DNA of 64,000 nt, from positions 372,001 through 436,000 of the forward strand of contig WJXW01000009.1 of assembly GCA_015832175.1 (NCBI GenBank), in the 5' to 3' direction. Positions 43,996-55,148 of the stretch are shown here, one piece after another. The position numbers were made by a program, and so were the translations under genes. Below the pieces are notes generated by a model. That model did no database searches, was not told where the DNA came from, and worked only from the letters and a program-made list of their open reading frames with translations. Positions within the stretch are counted from its first letter, which is position 1. Each line of letters opens with the position of its first letter. This DNA is from Paraphaeosphaeria minitans (taxonomy: Eukaryota; Ascomycota; Dothideomycetes; Pleosporales; Didymosphaeriaceae).

Positions 43996-45746
43996 CTGCG
44001 TGCGAGGGTGTACCAGACCGACGGTGAGGCTGAGACGGTGGTTGAATAGGGCTGCCGGTGGACGCGGTCGAGAATGGCTTCTGTTTACGAGCCACGAGCT
44101 CTGGTGGATGGTGCTTTGTATAGAGGAAGGCGTTGAGGGGCAGCGCAAGTCTGCTGATGCGAAGGCGCAGAGGTGGAGTGAGAGCCTGGATCATCAGAGA
44201 AGGTTGAGTCCAACGTCACCTCGCTGCGCCCCCCAGGATCGCGGCGTCGACAGAGGAACGCTGATTGGCTACAAGCTTGGCCGTGCGATTGGCTGCAACC
44301 TTGCATTCCATTGAGGTTTGATGGCGATGTTACCCTGCCAGTTTGCATTACACCAGAACTCGTGAGCACGCCGGAAGTTATTGTGTAGATGTGATTGTGT
44401 AGATGTTATTGTGTAGATGTGATTGTGAAGATGTTATTGTGTAGATGTGATTGTGAAGATGTTATTGTGTAGATGTTATTGTGTAGATGTAATTGTGTAG
44501 ATGTTATTATGTAGATGTTATTGTCTAGATGTTATTGTGTAGATGTTATTGTCTAGGTAGATGCTGTTGTCCAGATGCTACCTATTGTAAGCACTCCAGA
44601 TCTCGTTGCGAGCACGCCAGATGGTATTATCCCAGATGTCCAGATCTCGTAGTGAGCACCCCAGATGGTATTATCCCAGATGGTATTGTCCCAGACGTTA
44701 TTGTAAGCACCCCAGATGTGTTGTGAGCACCCTGAATCTCGTATTGAGCACCCCAGATGTTATATTACCCCAGATGGTATTATCCCAGACGTTATTGTCC
44801 CAGGTGTTATTGTAAGCACCCTGGATCTCGTAGTGAGCACCCCAGATGTTATGATCCTGTTATTATCCCAGATGTTATCATCCTGTTATTGTAAGCAGAT
44901 TGTTAAGGACATGCACAACATGCTCTGCACAGCTGTCATTGGACGAAAAATGCTCAGTGTAGGATCATTCCCGTGTCCGTACGGACGATACAGGTGACTC
45001 GAGAACGATGTCGCCCTTGACGATCGCGCAAACCTGGTCTCTCATGCTCTCCGACCCCATCACATGGACGGCATCATCTGGCGCGTAACCATCGGAAGTT
45101 TGCTGTGCGTGCCTTAGCTGCGGTTGCAGCCGCAGAATACGGGCACCCGCGACTCGCGCCGTTTGACAGTGCAAAACCCCGGCGTCTGAACAAGCCTCTG
45201 GGCATATTTCCTGCGTAGCCGTGGTTTGCGCCCGTAGTGTCCAAGCGGTGTCTTTACCCCAGATCGGTCGGGCAAAGGATCCGCTGCGGGAGCGGGCTGA
45301 TCTCATCACCTTAACGTGCGTGACACCGACCCCACGCGCCCCTGAAGCTCCAGAACCGCCCGCGAGAACAAACAAGTATTGGAGGTTCAGCATAGGCTGC
45401 AATCATAGCAAAAAACGGGACGTGAGGCGGAGCAGTGGCACCTTTGACGACTCATTCGCTCCCATCGAATCAGGCGCTATTTTCCGGGAAGGCGGCCACT
45501 TTGGGCGATCCTGTCAGCCACACCCGCGCGTCGCTAGCTACAACCCTCACCGAGCTGCGACATCTGTCAGATGGCTCCCATGACCGCGAGGCCTTAAAGG
45601 TTGGCAGGCTCTCCCCTAGCCTTGCACTTGAGCACCCCACAAGTGCCGCATCACATCGCATCGTCCCGTCGATCCATTCCTTCGACCACGCTTCACCCTG
45701 GGTCCGCTTGCTGCTACAAATCTGGCGCCAATCCATCACCTTCAAC
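43996..45746. other. Intergenic region dominated by minisatellite
   Basis: Holds the possible presequence frame of the previous gene (about 44,000-44,194), a 500-bp degenerate minisatellite and the upstream region of the patatin gene. The minus-strand frame 44,965-45,402 shows no family resemblance. Confidence 0.5.
44379..44895 (+). repeat. Degenerate minisatellite (about 14-bp TAGATGTTATTGTG and related units)
   Basis: The left half repeats TAGATGTTATTGTG with T/G/A changes; the right half repeats variants of GAGCACCCCAGATGTTATTATCC. Both halves share an AGATGxTATT core, suggesting one diverged array. Confidence 0.85.
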
Positions 45747-47809
45747 ATGCAGGCCACGACGCTGGCTCCTCCCGTGGACTCGCCGCGGGCCCTCTCCATC
45801 ATGACAACGGGCACCTCGGCCTCGGCGGCGGATAGAACGGGGCATACGTGGAGCGTGTCGGTGACAGAGGACAACTGCTGGGAAGATCTCATATTGACGC
45901 TAGGTACGTACAATACGTTGATACGTGGACCGCTTCCGTTTGCGACCACTCGCTGCTTCCCTTGCATTCCTCGGACCCATATCCCGCATACCCATCCGCG
46001 CATGGCACTATGGACCCTACACCAGAGGTGATGGCTTCGATTCTTGCGCAGTCTATGCATCTGCCGGCGCAACAGGAGCAGTGGAGACCATGCATTGCTT
46101 TGGTTGCATGCTAATATACTGACAGATGGCGGCGGCATACGAGGCTACGCTAGCTTGATCATCCTCCAGCGTCTCATGCACGAAATCGCCGAATGCGAGA
46201 AGCGCTTAGTGGAGGAAGAAGGACCGGTGGCGGACTCGGAAAGGACGACGTTCAACGAAGATGAGCTACTGCCATGCCACTACTTCGATTACATGTACGG
46301 AACGAGCACGGGCGGCCTTATTTCGGTGATGCTAGCGCGGCTACGCATGACAGTACCTCAATGTATTGACATCTATCGTCAAGTCGGGAACGACCTGTTC
46401 GGACACCGTAGGAATACGCTCCCTCTGGCCACCAAGTATCATCACAAGCCCCTCGAAAAGGCTGTAAGAACGATAGTCAGCCAGTACTGCAAGCACCATG
46501 AACTCTGCACAGGCGATGACTGGCACCCATGGAACGTCGATGGGGAAAAGTCACAGAGTAGCTCGTCTGCTTCTAGTATCTCTGGTCACACAGATCGGAT
46601 TTGCCAATCGTAAGTATCAACAACCCCTGTGTTACCCCAGCATGAGTCAAATGAAATTGAGCAGCTGCTGACCAAGCCAGCATTTGCCTTACTGCCACTC
46701 ACTCTGGAATGATTGATGAGGCTTACTTGTTGCGCACCTACGATCACCGTTATGACCCAAACATTGCCCCTGTGTGGGTGACACCTTACAACGAGGGTGC
46801 TGACAAGCTCAAGATCTGGCAAGTGACGCGTGCGACTTCGGCAGCACCTTTCTTCTTCAAGATGTTAGAAGCGGATTTTGGTGGTAAGCATAAGACTGGC
46901 TTTAAAGATGGAGGGATTCGCGAAAACAATCCTTCATATGCTGCCTATAGTGAACACGCTTCGTTAAAGGGCGATGAGCATGAGCCTGCTCTACTACTAT
47001 CAATCGGTACAGGAAGACCAAACACTAAGAACGACGGTTTCGCTTCAGTCTGGCCAGGACCTTTTGGGAAATTGCCTTTGTTGCAGAAATGGTCTGATAA
47101 GTTCGCTGTCTTCAAGAATGTGCTGATTAAGTACACTGAGGGCGAGGACCGTCATAAGATGATGCGCACCATCGCCCGGGGTGAACACCGTTGGTACAAG
47201 CGCCTGAATGTGGACGAAGGACTCCAAGATATGCCGCTCGACGAATGGGAAGAAGGCGTTTGGACTAACTCCGCTACCGGAATCACGAAGAAAGTTCCTG
47301 GAGGGAAATCACTTTCAAAGATGGAGAACGTCACATATGACTACTTGGACAGAAAGAACGCAAAGACAAAGCCTCCGTTGCTGGAATATGCCCCACCGAG
47401 AGTCATGCTCCAGCAAGTCGCAGAGAGACTGGTTCGGCATAGACGGTTGAGGGAAGCCACAAAGCACGATGATCTCCGCCGCTGGCAAACGCACATGGGA
47501 CAGTGGCTGACCGGCACTTTGAAAGAGGAGGACGGAAAGGCGGCACCCAAGTCTGGTATCAAGCCGCAGTCGAGGAGTTCAAGCGCACAAACGTCGTTAT
47601 CGAACCCACCAAAGACTGCACCAACAGGAACATCGACTCCAATTTTGTCGGAATCTACAAATTTACCAAACCCCGTTCCTACTGGGAAGAACACTCCTGT
47701 TGCCTCGTCCAACTCGCAACAGACCGATAGTCGCATAAAGGAGCCGCACATACCCACGATCGTCACCTCTGAGCCGACGGAGCCTTCTGGCACGCAGAGC
47801 AAGCGTTGA
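45747..47809 (+). CDS. Patatin-like phospholipase
   Basis: Exons 45747-45903, 46126-46609 and 46681-47809; introns of 222 and 71 nt; 589 residues. The first intron splits the oxyanion motif: TLDGGGIRGYASL forms only after splicing (DGGGIRG at residues 53-59). The catalytic dyad is Ser113 in GTSTGG and Asp290 in KDGGIRENNPS. The patatin domain spans about 50-300, followed by about 170 residues with WYKRLNVDEGLQDMPLDEWE, common in fungal patatins, and a serine/threonine/proline-rich tail. It is expected to be a cytosolic or peripheral lipid acyl hydrolase (phospholipase A2-like). Many fungal patatins are fused to NACHT or TPR/ankyrin modules; none is present here. No signal peptide is seen. The long first intron could hide a further exon. 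Confidence 0.9.
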
Positions 47810-48409
47810 AAGCGCCAAGTAAAAAATCCGAGTACATTGTGTTACCTCAGGGTAGGCCACATATAGGCCAAAGAGTCTTTGCCGTGGCGTGTACAAGCAT
47901 GTTAGAGCTCCATCAGGACGCAGCGGCCGGCAAGCCAAAGCCTGGACACGGGTCTACCTAGTCTTGCCAATGGGTAGGTAGGTATGCATCCTTCGACGGG
48001 TTCAGTGGGCCTTCCGATAGCGCACCAAGCAACCGTTGCTCGCACGGCTCGCGCACGTGCTGCCTGCTCTCAACAAGACGGGCCCGTATCGCTCAACTAA
48101 GGCCGCGGTTATACATTCTAGCATTCATCATTTTCGGCATCGCGATTCTGTTTAGCATCGGGGGTATCGCATTCTTCCACTTACTGCAGGTGTTTGGAAT
48201 TTGAGTACGCATAGCACCGCTGCATTGCATGAGATACCATTTCATAGTTATATCGTTATCGTATTTGTATACTGTTTTGTCATCACGGATTCGTGGAACC
48301 ATGCGGGTATCGCGTGGATCTGGTGTTGGTTGAATAAGGTGTACCATACTCTGGCTCTCAATTTAACTTAGAACCGTCCCATGAAATTCAACTGCCTGTT
48401 TCGCAGTCA

Positions 48410-48417
48410 TATATAAA
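48410..48417 (+). promoter_or_regulatory. Candidate TATA box (TATATAAA)
   Basis: A consensus TATA element about 325 nt upstream of the ATG at 48,735; it would place a transcript start near 48,445. Confidence 0.4.
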
Positions 48418-48478
48418 CGAAAAAGCTCTCAAGTGTATCCAAGCTGTACTTTCATTCAGTGAAACAAAACCTTCACCC

Positions 48479-48499
48479 ACTACTACTACTACTACTACA
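48479..48499 (+). repeat. (ACT)7 trinucleotide tract
   Basis: ACTACTACT... in the presumed 5' leader of the gene at 48,735. Confidence 0.9.
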
Positions 48500-48734
48500 A
48501 AAACCCTCGAGCCATCACAGCCACGCATTCACCCTCCAGGCCACCGTTACAAGACCACCTCACCCCAGTACAGAGAAGCCCAACGCGTCCACCCTGGACG
48601 CATCCACGCCCCATCGAGCACCCGCCGCAAGATCAAACCCACCCGTCACCGTCGAAAACTTGAAGTCCGCCCAGGACGCACCATCCTCGGGTGGTTGGTT
48701 CGATCGATCACCGAACAACTACACACCACGCATC

Positions 48735-49619
48735 ATGGCATATTCAAAAACATCAACATCCACCGCCCGCCCGCACCAGCGTCCCTCCGCGCTGACGCTC
48801 ACCCCCCCATCACCCTCCCCCACCCCTGCACCCGAGCCACCCAGAAACGAGACCGCCCGTCCCGCAACCCACCCAATCACCCCCTCCCTGGACGACGCAA
48901 CGCACCTCCTCCACCTCCGCATCGCCCACCTCGGCGCCGGCTACCTCTCCGAACTCGCCTCCCCAGCCCCCCACCCCCCCGGCCGAATCCTCCAGCTGCA
49001 GCGCTTCTGGGCCGACGCGATGCGCGAGTACGTGGCGGGCTGGGAAGCCCGCGTCCGAGACACGGCGTACGCGGGTCTGGGGCTGCGGATGCTGCGGGAT
49101 GCGGTGCTGCGGGGCCGGGCGCCCGAGGTGCGGTGGCTGGACGTGTGTCGCGGTGAGGGAGTGCAGAGGGAGGCAGTGGCGAGGGCGGTGGACGTGTGGT
49201 GGAGGGGGCGGGGGGAGAGCGAGTGGTGCCGTCGCTTGGAGTTTGGGCGGTGGCGGGCGGTGCGGCAGGTTGAGTGCGAGGCGGAGGGGAAGAGGGTGGA
49301 GGGGATGAGGAAGGCGTGGTTGTTGGCGGGATTGCGGGGCGAGGGGTTGGGGTGGGGGATGCACTGTTGGGAGTTTGATGGGGAGCAGCTGAGGAGCGGG
49401 GTGAGGAGCTTGGAGGAGGAGTTTGGACAGGTCGGGGAGTGGCCGGAGGGATGTGGGCCGGGAGGTGAGGATGATGACGAGGAAGAGGACGGGGATGATG
49501 GATGCGCGGGTGACGACGAGGAAGATGCGAATGAGGGAGATGGTGAGCAAGAGGAGAAGAGCGGAGCCACGGAGAACGGGTGGTCGTGGTCATACCGAAG
49601 CGCGAGTGCGAGAGCGTGA
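48735..49619 (+). CDS. Orphan protein with acidic C-terminus, 294 residues
   Basis: The first ATG in the open frame is at 48735 (catcATGgca). Residues 1-55 are S/T/P-rich and disordered. Residues about 55-225 look helical and folded: LDDATHLLHLRIAHLGAGYL, LQLQRFWADAMREYVAGWEA, ARAVDVWWRGRGESEWCRRL. The last 55 residues are D/E-rich (EDDDEEEDGDDG). GC content is high, which opens long frames on the other strand too, so length alone is weak support; the ordered helix pattern and the acidic end in this frame favour it. The family is not recognised. It may be lineage-specific. Confidence 0.55.
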   Translation: MAYSKTSTSTARPHQRPSALTLTPPSPSPTPAPEPPRNETARPATHPITPSLDDATHLLHLRIAHLGAGYLSELASPAPHPPGRILQLQRFWADAMREYVAGWEARVRDTAYAGLGLRMLRDAVLRGRAPEVRWLDVCRGEGVQREAVARAVDVWWRGRGESEWCRRLEFGRWRAVRQVECEAEGKRVEGMRKAWLLAGLRGEGLGWGMHCWEFDGEQLRSGVRSLEEEFGQVGEWPEGCGPGGEDDDEEEDGDDGCAGDDEEDANEGDGEQEEKSGATENGWSWSYRSASARA

Positions 49620-49847
49620 GGCGCCAGACTTGAAGGGAGGGGATGCATGGCGAGCATAACCGACACCGAGGTCGACTGGTAACTGAAACACGGTGATAGT
49701 AGAATATTCGTAGTAAAGACAAGAGTGGAAAGCTAACCAGTCAAAGCTCACTCTTCGCTCGCGTTCAAATCGCTCCTTTAATTATACATTGTTCATTGTA
49801 CATCGCTGGGCGATTTTTGTGATGCGCCATCAGGACCCGCTCAATGC

Positions 49848-50903
49848 TTAATGACCCCTCTTCTCCTTGTCCGACGCCGTCTGACTGATGTTGAGACCCA
49901 AGCCCTGGGAGTCCAGGTAGACCTTGTTCTGCGACGACTGCAGGATCTGGGCAATGCTCTTGGCGTTGTCGAACTCCCTCAGATCGACATATGACCGTGA
50001 CTTCTTGATGGCGTCACCAATGAGCTCGGCGGACCGTGCCTCACCCTGTGCGCGGACAATTGTGGCTTGCTTCTCCTGGCGGGCCTTGTCGACGACGAAG
50101 GCGGCGCGCTGGGCTTCCTGCTGGGCGACCTGCTTGGCTTCAACGGCGGCGGTGAACTCGGGCGAGAAGGCGAGGTGCTATGTCGGGTTAGTATGCCCTA
50201 CTTTCTGGCGTCAAAAGTTGCGTACCGTCAGAGATACATCGTCGAGCATGATGTTGAATCTCGCCGCTCTCCTCACGAGGTTGTCCCGCACTAAGCGACT
50301 GACGTTCTCACGCTGCGTGATCAACTGGCTAGCGTTGAATTGCGCCACCACGCTCTTGAGCACCTCGTTCACAATGGACGGCAGCACTCGCTCGTCGTAG
50401 TCTGTGCCCAGCGTCCTGTAGATCTGCGGCAGCGCATCGACGCGCGGCCTGGAGAGCACACGGCAGGTGATGTTGACCATCTGCAGGTCCTTTGTGCCGG
50501 TGAGGGAGGCGACATTTCGGGGCCTCGCGCGCACGTCGTAGGTGATGGGGGTCTCGAGCCACGGGATGCGCAAATGGGTTCCTTCGCTGTAAATCTCCTT
50601 CTGCACGCCGCCCATCCTGGTGTACTTGATTGCGCGGTGACCTCCGTCCACTGCCGCTCTCCGTCAGCATTTCTCCATGTTGAGCCTGCCCTCGGCTGAA
50701 TCTCCAAGCTTCCACTGGTGTGACTGACCGTTGAAGAGCGCATTGTTGGCGACATAAAGGCCTCCGGCGAGGAACACGATACCCGCGAGTCCACCGAAAG
50801 CACCTTTGGGTGGTCCGCCGCCTGCGCCGCCGAATCGTTGTGTGCGTCGCGTGAGCTCGGTCTGGATACGCTGCCAGGCTTCCTTGGGATCGGGAGCAGA
50901 CAT
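49848..50903 (-). CDS. PHB2: Prohibitin-2 (mitochondrial inner membrane)
   Basis: Exons (minus strand) 50729-50903, 50226-50650 and 49848-50177; introns of 78 and 48 nt; 309 residues, matching the family. A membrane anchor at about 37-58 ([20 protein letters not shown]) is followed by the SPFH/prohibitin domain ([59 protein letters not shown]) and a coiled coil ([20 protein letters not shown]). The first intron falls just after the anchor. Prohibitin-2 alternates with prohibitin-1 in large rings in the inner membrane that stabilise new respiratory subunits and hold m-AAA protease. The glycine-rich N-terminus ([15 protein letters not shown]) identifies Phb2 rather than Phb1. Confidence 0.96.
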
Positions 50904-51650
50904 GTTGGCAGGTGGATGTCAGGCGTCGGATCGGATCGGATTGGGATTGGGATTACGATGGCGATGGCGATGGCGACGGCGATGTCGTTAGTGGTGAGGT
51001 CGACGAAAAGATGGCGGCGAAACTGAGCTCCGGGCTGCAGGGATGATGTTCTGCCAAGACGCACCCCAGATCGGTGGGTCGCCGCTCCTTGCACCTCGCC
51101 GCACATGTGAGAAGAAGTTTGATCTTTTCCGAGGTGACTAGACGTCTGCAACTCCGGCAGCACTGCGTACTGTGTGATGTGCCGGAGCGTGTTTCCATTC
51201 TCTCACGGCGGATAGACTCCAAAACAATGGCGGACAGTCGCCGCAGACGTTCGGCGCACGGATCATCACGCCAATCAACGTCGGAGAGTCCATGTTGCTT
51301 AAGCACAGCTGTCCAGAAGCTCCTACCGACCTTGTCATGATTTATATTCTGCGAGCTGGCTTGACGTCGTCTTCGCCTACTCCTCTGTTGTGATACCCCT
51401 TCTTTTCTATTGCGCGATCCAGCAGTCAATCGTTGACCCGCCGGTATTCATTGTCGCGCGACTTTGTGCGACAGCTCCAGCTCCAGCTCCAGCTATTGAG
51501 GGTACATGCCCGCAGCTTCAGCGCGGAACCTATCACTCACTGACAAACATGTAGAAGGCCAAGGCCAATTGCGACTTGAACTACTCAAGCTCAAAGTATT
51601 TATAACAACAACCTACCACGAGATACCCAGCGCAATTGCGCCCCGCCACC
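50904..51650. other. Divergent promoter, PHB2 / lectin gene
   Basis: A 747-nt shared upstream region with a GATGGC/GATTGG-type short repeat (about 50,930-50,985) and a CCAGCT repeat (about 51,475-51,494). No gene is supported. Confidence 0.6.
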
Positions 51651-53177
51651 ATGCGCCTCGCCTCGCGGACCCAGCAGGCCATCGCCTGGCTTAGCCTCGC
51701 CCTCTCCACCGCCAATGCCGCGTACATAATAGACAACCTGAGCTTCGGCCAGAAAGAAGGCCAGCCCATATCGCCTAATCTCCGTGGTATCCCCCACTAT
51801 TCTGCAAAAGGTCTTGGGTGGGACATCGAGATACTATCCGACCGCGCCGTCCTGACACCGCCGTGGCCCGGAAACCGGCGAGGAGCCCTATGGAGCGAAG
51901 ACCCATTACACCACGCCGGCGATTGGGATGCTGAACTGCATTTTCGTGCCTCGGGTATGGAGCGGGGTGGTGGCAATCTGCAGCTGTGGTACACGAGGGA
52001 GTCGCAGAAAAACGACCCGCCCGCGAGCTTGTACACAGCACCCAAGTTCGATGGGCTGGTACTGGTTGTCGACCAATACGAGGGACGGGGCGGATCGGTG
52101 CGAGGCTTCTTGAACGCTGGAGACGTCGACTTCAAGGTGGCTCGTGATCTGGATCAGCTGGCTTTCGGACAATGCAACTATGCGTATAGGAACCTTGGAC
52201 GCTTCAGCGTGTTGAAGATGTCGCAGGCAAATGGCAAATTCGAGGTCACTGTGGATGGCAACCCCTGCTTCTCCACGGACAAGGTAAGCCTCCCCTCGTC
52301 CTTCACACATCAAGACTGACATATCTTCAGGTCCGACTCCCCGAAGGCTACCATTTCGGAATTTCTGCTTCTTCCGCCGAAAACCCCGACTCCTTCGAAG
52401 TCCAGAAATTCCTCGTCTCCACCACAAACGCCTACACGCGTGAAGAGCCCGGCTCCCACAACAAGCAGCAGAACCAGCAGCAACAGCAACAACAACAGCA
52501 GCAGCAGCAGCAGCAGCAGCAAGACCAAAATCAGCAGCAACGCGTGCAGCCCCCGCCCCGCGTCCACGGTAACTGGCTCAAGCGCACACAAGAGCAAAAC
52601 AAGCCGCTCGACCCCAACATCCCACAGATGGTCGAAGACGTCTTCGCCGCCAACATCAAATCCCAGCAGGACCAGTTTGCGGACCTGCACAACCGGCTGC
52701 AGGTCATCAACCACAAGATCGACGGGCTGTACGACCTGCTCGAGAAAGTGGCTGCGAACGAGGACCAGCGCTTCGACCAGCTCATGGGTCGCGTTGTGCC
52801 GATGCACGACCAGATCGGTGCGACGATGCGGAACGTGGAGAAGGTGGAGCGCACCACCATGGAGACGCTGCGGGATCTCGAGAGCAAGGATTTCAAGGAC
52901 TTGCTGAACTCGGTGCATAGCTCGATCGAGCGGGGGCATAGTGCTATGAGTGCGAATATCCCTGCCGCCATCAGTGATAGTAAGTCATTAACCCACAACC
53001 CCCCCCGGTTTGTTAGCCGGATAGGGATACGGTGCTAACGTTGCGGTAGTCGTGGACAAGGGCAGGCCCAGCATGACCGCTTTCTTCTTCGTGGTGGTTG
53101 CGGTGCAGGTCATGGTCTTGGGCGCGTGGCAGCTGTACAAGAAGAGGCGGAATAGCGCGCCGAAAAAGTATCTATGA
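51651..53177 (+). CDS. ERGIC-53/Emp47-type legume-like lectin, ER-Golgi cargo receptor
   Basis: Exons 51651-52283, 52331-52979 and 53050-53177; introns of 47 and 70 nt; 469 residues. A signal peptide (about 1-23, ending STANA) is followed by the L-type lectin domain (about 25-240: NLSFGQKEGQPISPNLRGIP, LWSEDPLHHAGDWDAELHFR, GLVLVVDQYEGRGGSVRGFL). Then come a glutamine tract (CAG/CAA), a coiled-coil stalk (about 310-425), one membrane segment (about 438-457, AFFFVVVAVQVMVLGAW) and a short basic cytosolic tail ending KKYL. The lysines at -3 and -4 form a canonical KKxx COPI retrieval signal. The protein should bind high-mannose glycoproteins in the ER lumen and cycle to the Golgi. Coatomer zeta, encoded at 14 kb, is part of the coat that recognises such tails. 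Confidence 0.92.
52464..52542 (+). repeat. CAG/CAA tract coding for polyglutamine
   Basis: A run of CAG and CAA codons, interrupted by a few AAC, GAC and AAT codons, within the stalk of the lectin; about 20 glutamines. Confidence 0.9.
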
Positions 53178-53493
53178 GGTGGTCCTTCGTTTGTTCGTGA
53201 TTTGATGTACGCGGCTGGGTAGCTAGATGAGTGCATTATAGGCCTAGGTGTGCGGCCATACAGGGCGCTTGGGCAGTGTCGCATCGCGGGTGGGGCTGGT
53301 GTTTGGTTGGAGCTGTAGATACAGAGTGAATGATGAATATGTGTACATGTTTCAAAGGTTTCCACGGCCAGGCAGCGGAGATGTTATGCAAATGCGCAGT
53401 AGCTTTTGGATTGGCTTACTCGAAGTAAGCGGAGGTCCAGCAAATCTCAACGCCGCGTGGTATATACAATGCGATCAAATCAAGAAACATCTT
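53178..53493. other. Spacer between convergent genes
   Basis: 316 nt holding the 3' ends of the lectin and CoA-transferase genes. Nothing else is seen. Confidence 0.6.
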
Positions 53494-55148
53494 TTACAAC
53501 ATGGGCTTCACGGGGTCTGCGACCTTGAAGTCGGCGCCCGTCTTCGAGCGCACTTCGTCAACCGTCACGCCGTCCGCTACCTCGATCAACGTGAGGCCCT
53601 CGGTGAAGTCAACATCGAACACGCACTGTTCAGCAGGTTAGCCGACGATACCTCGATCCCAAGGCCATGGATACTCACCAAATCCGTAATGATCCTGCTC
53701 ACGCAGGCCTTCCCCGTCAAGGGAAACTCGCACTGCTTCAAGATCTTCGGCCGGCCCTTCTTGTCCGTGTGCTCCATCGTGACCACCACCTTGGTCGCGC
53801 TGGGGTTGCTCACGAGGTCCATCGCCCCGCCGAACCCCTTCACCTTGCCCGGCAACATCCAGTTGGCCAGGTCGCCCCGCGCGCTGACCTGCATGGCGCC
53901 CAGGATGGTAAGGTCAATCTTGCCCGCGCGGATCATGCCGAAGGACTCTTCGGAGCCGAAGGTCGACGCGCCGGGGAGCAGCGTGACGGTTTCCTTGCCC
54001 GCGTTGATGAGGTCCGGGTCTTCGGCGCCCTTCTGCGGGTACGGGCCTAGCCCGAGGATGCCGTTCTCGGACTGGAGTTGCAGCTCGATGGAGGGATCGA
54101 CGAAAGAGGGCGCGAGCATGGGCATGCCGATGCCCAGGTTGGCGTACATGCCGTTCTTGAACTCCTTGGCCGCGCGGCGCACGATGCGCTCGCGCTTGTT
54201 AGCAGCGTCGCCGGCGCCCAGCGCGCTGACGGCATCCTGCGGGTCCTTTGCATTGACGACTTTTTCGATGTTTTTCGGCGCCGTGGACTGGATCACGCGG
54301 TCGACGTAGATGCCTGGGACGTGGACGGCGTGCGGCTCGATGTCGCCGACTTCGACAATGTGCTCGGCTTCCACGATGGTGACTTTGGCGTTTCGTGCCA
54401 TCGCGCCGTTGAAGTTCTGCGCGGAGAAGCGGAACTGAAGGTTCCCCAGGCGGTCGGCCTTGTATGCTTTGATGAAGGCGTAGTCGCCCTTGATCGCTTC
54501 CTCCATGACGTACGACTTGCCGCTGAACACCTTGACGTCGCGCGGCGTGGAGTACTGCGCGACGGAGCCGTCCTGGTTGTGCCTCAGTGCGAGCTCGCCG
54601 GTCTGGACGACGGTCCCGAAGGCTGCCGGTGTGTAGAAAGCGGGGATGCCCGCACCGCCCGCGCGGCATCGCTCGGCCAGCGTTCCCTGGGGGGTGAGTT
54701 CGAGCTCGAGGTCGCCGTGGAGATACATCTGCTCCAGCACCTTGTTTTCCCCGACATAGCTCGCAATCATCTTGCTGACCTGCTTGCTCTCGAGCAGCAG
54801 TCCGAGCCCTGAGCCCACGACCCCGGCGTTGTTGGACACAGCCGTGAGCCCAGTAATGGACGGCGTGTCTTTTACTTGGTTAATGAGGGTATCCGGGACA
54901 CCTGAGAGACCGAAGCCGCCGCAGAGGAGCGTGCTGTTGGACTGCATGCCTTCGATTGCGGCGGCGGGAGACGAGTAGATCTTGTTGATCTCATTGCGGC
55001 GGAAAGTCGTCGAGAAGCTGCGGGCGACGTTGAAGTATGTCTGCGATCTGTCAGCTTATGTGTAGATAGGATGCTGTGCTGCTATTGCCTTTGTCGTGCT
55101 CCGCGAGAAGAGTGAAGCCGTGCGGCAAGTTCGGGCTAGCGACGGCAT
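53494..55148 (-). CDS. Succinyl-CoA:3-ketoacid CoA-transferase, mitochondrial (SCOT)
   Basis: Exons (minus strand) 55089-55148, 53679-55040 and 53494-53625; 517 residues. The second intron (53 nt) is GT-AG. The first (55041-55088, 48 nt) appears to be GC-AG: it starts GCAATAG, has a GCTGAC branch site 8 nt before GATCGCAG, and removes an in-frame TAA. The result joins [20 protein letters not shown] to [20 protein letters not shown], a classic mitochondrial presequence. The alpha part carries [14 protein letters not shown]; the beta part carries [11 protein letters not shown] and [12 protein letters not shown] with the catalytic glutamate at about residue 345. The enzyme moves CoA from succinyl-CoA to acetoacetate or another short acid. 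Fungal relatives also act as CoA-transferases in propionyl-CoA detoxification. The two halves are fused, as in eukaryotes. Confidence 0.94.

Larger units (their letters stand above)
47810..48734. other. Intergenic region / promoter
   Basis: Between patatin and the next orphan. It contains a GGGTAGGTAGGTA run near 47,971, a TATA box at 48,410 and a (CTA)n tract at 48,479. The coding-like frame from 48,459 has no ATG until 48,735. Confidence 0.5.

Noticed and set aside
44965..45402. 145-codon minus-strand frame
   Set aside because: No family resemblance; lies between a minisatellite and a promoter region.
48810..49722. Long minus-strand open frames (up to about 280 codons) opposite the orphan at 48,735
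   Set aside because: Caused by high GC content; composition is proline/arginine/histidine-rich and low in complexity, while the plus-strand frame shows ordered helices and an acidic end.
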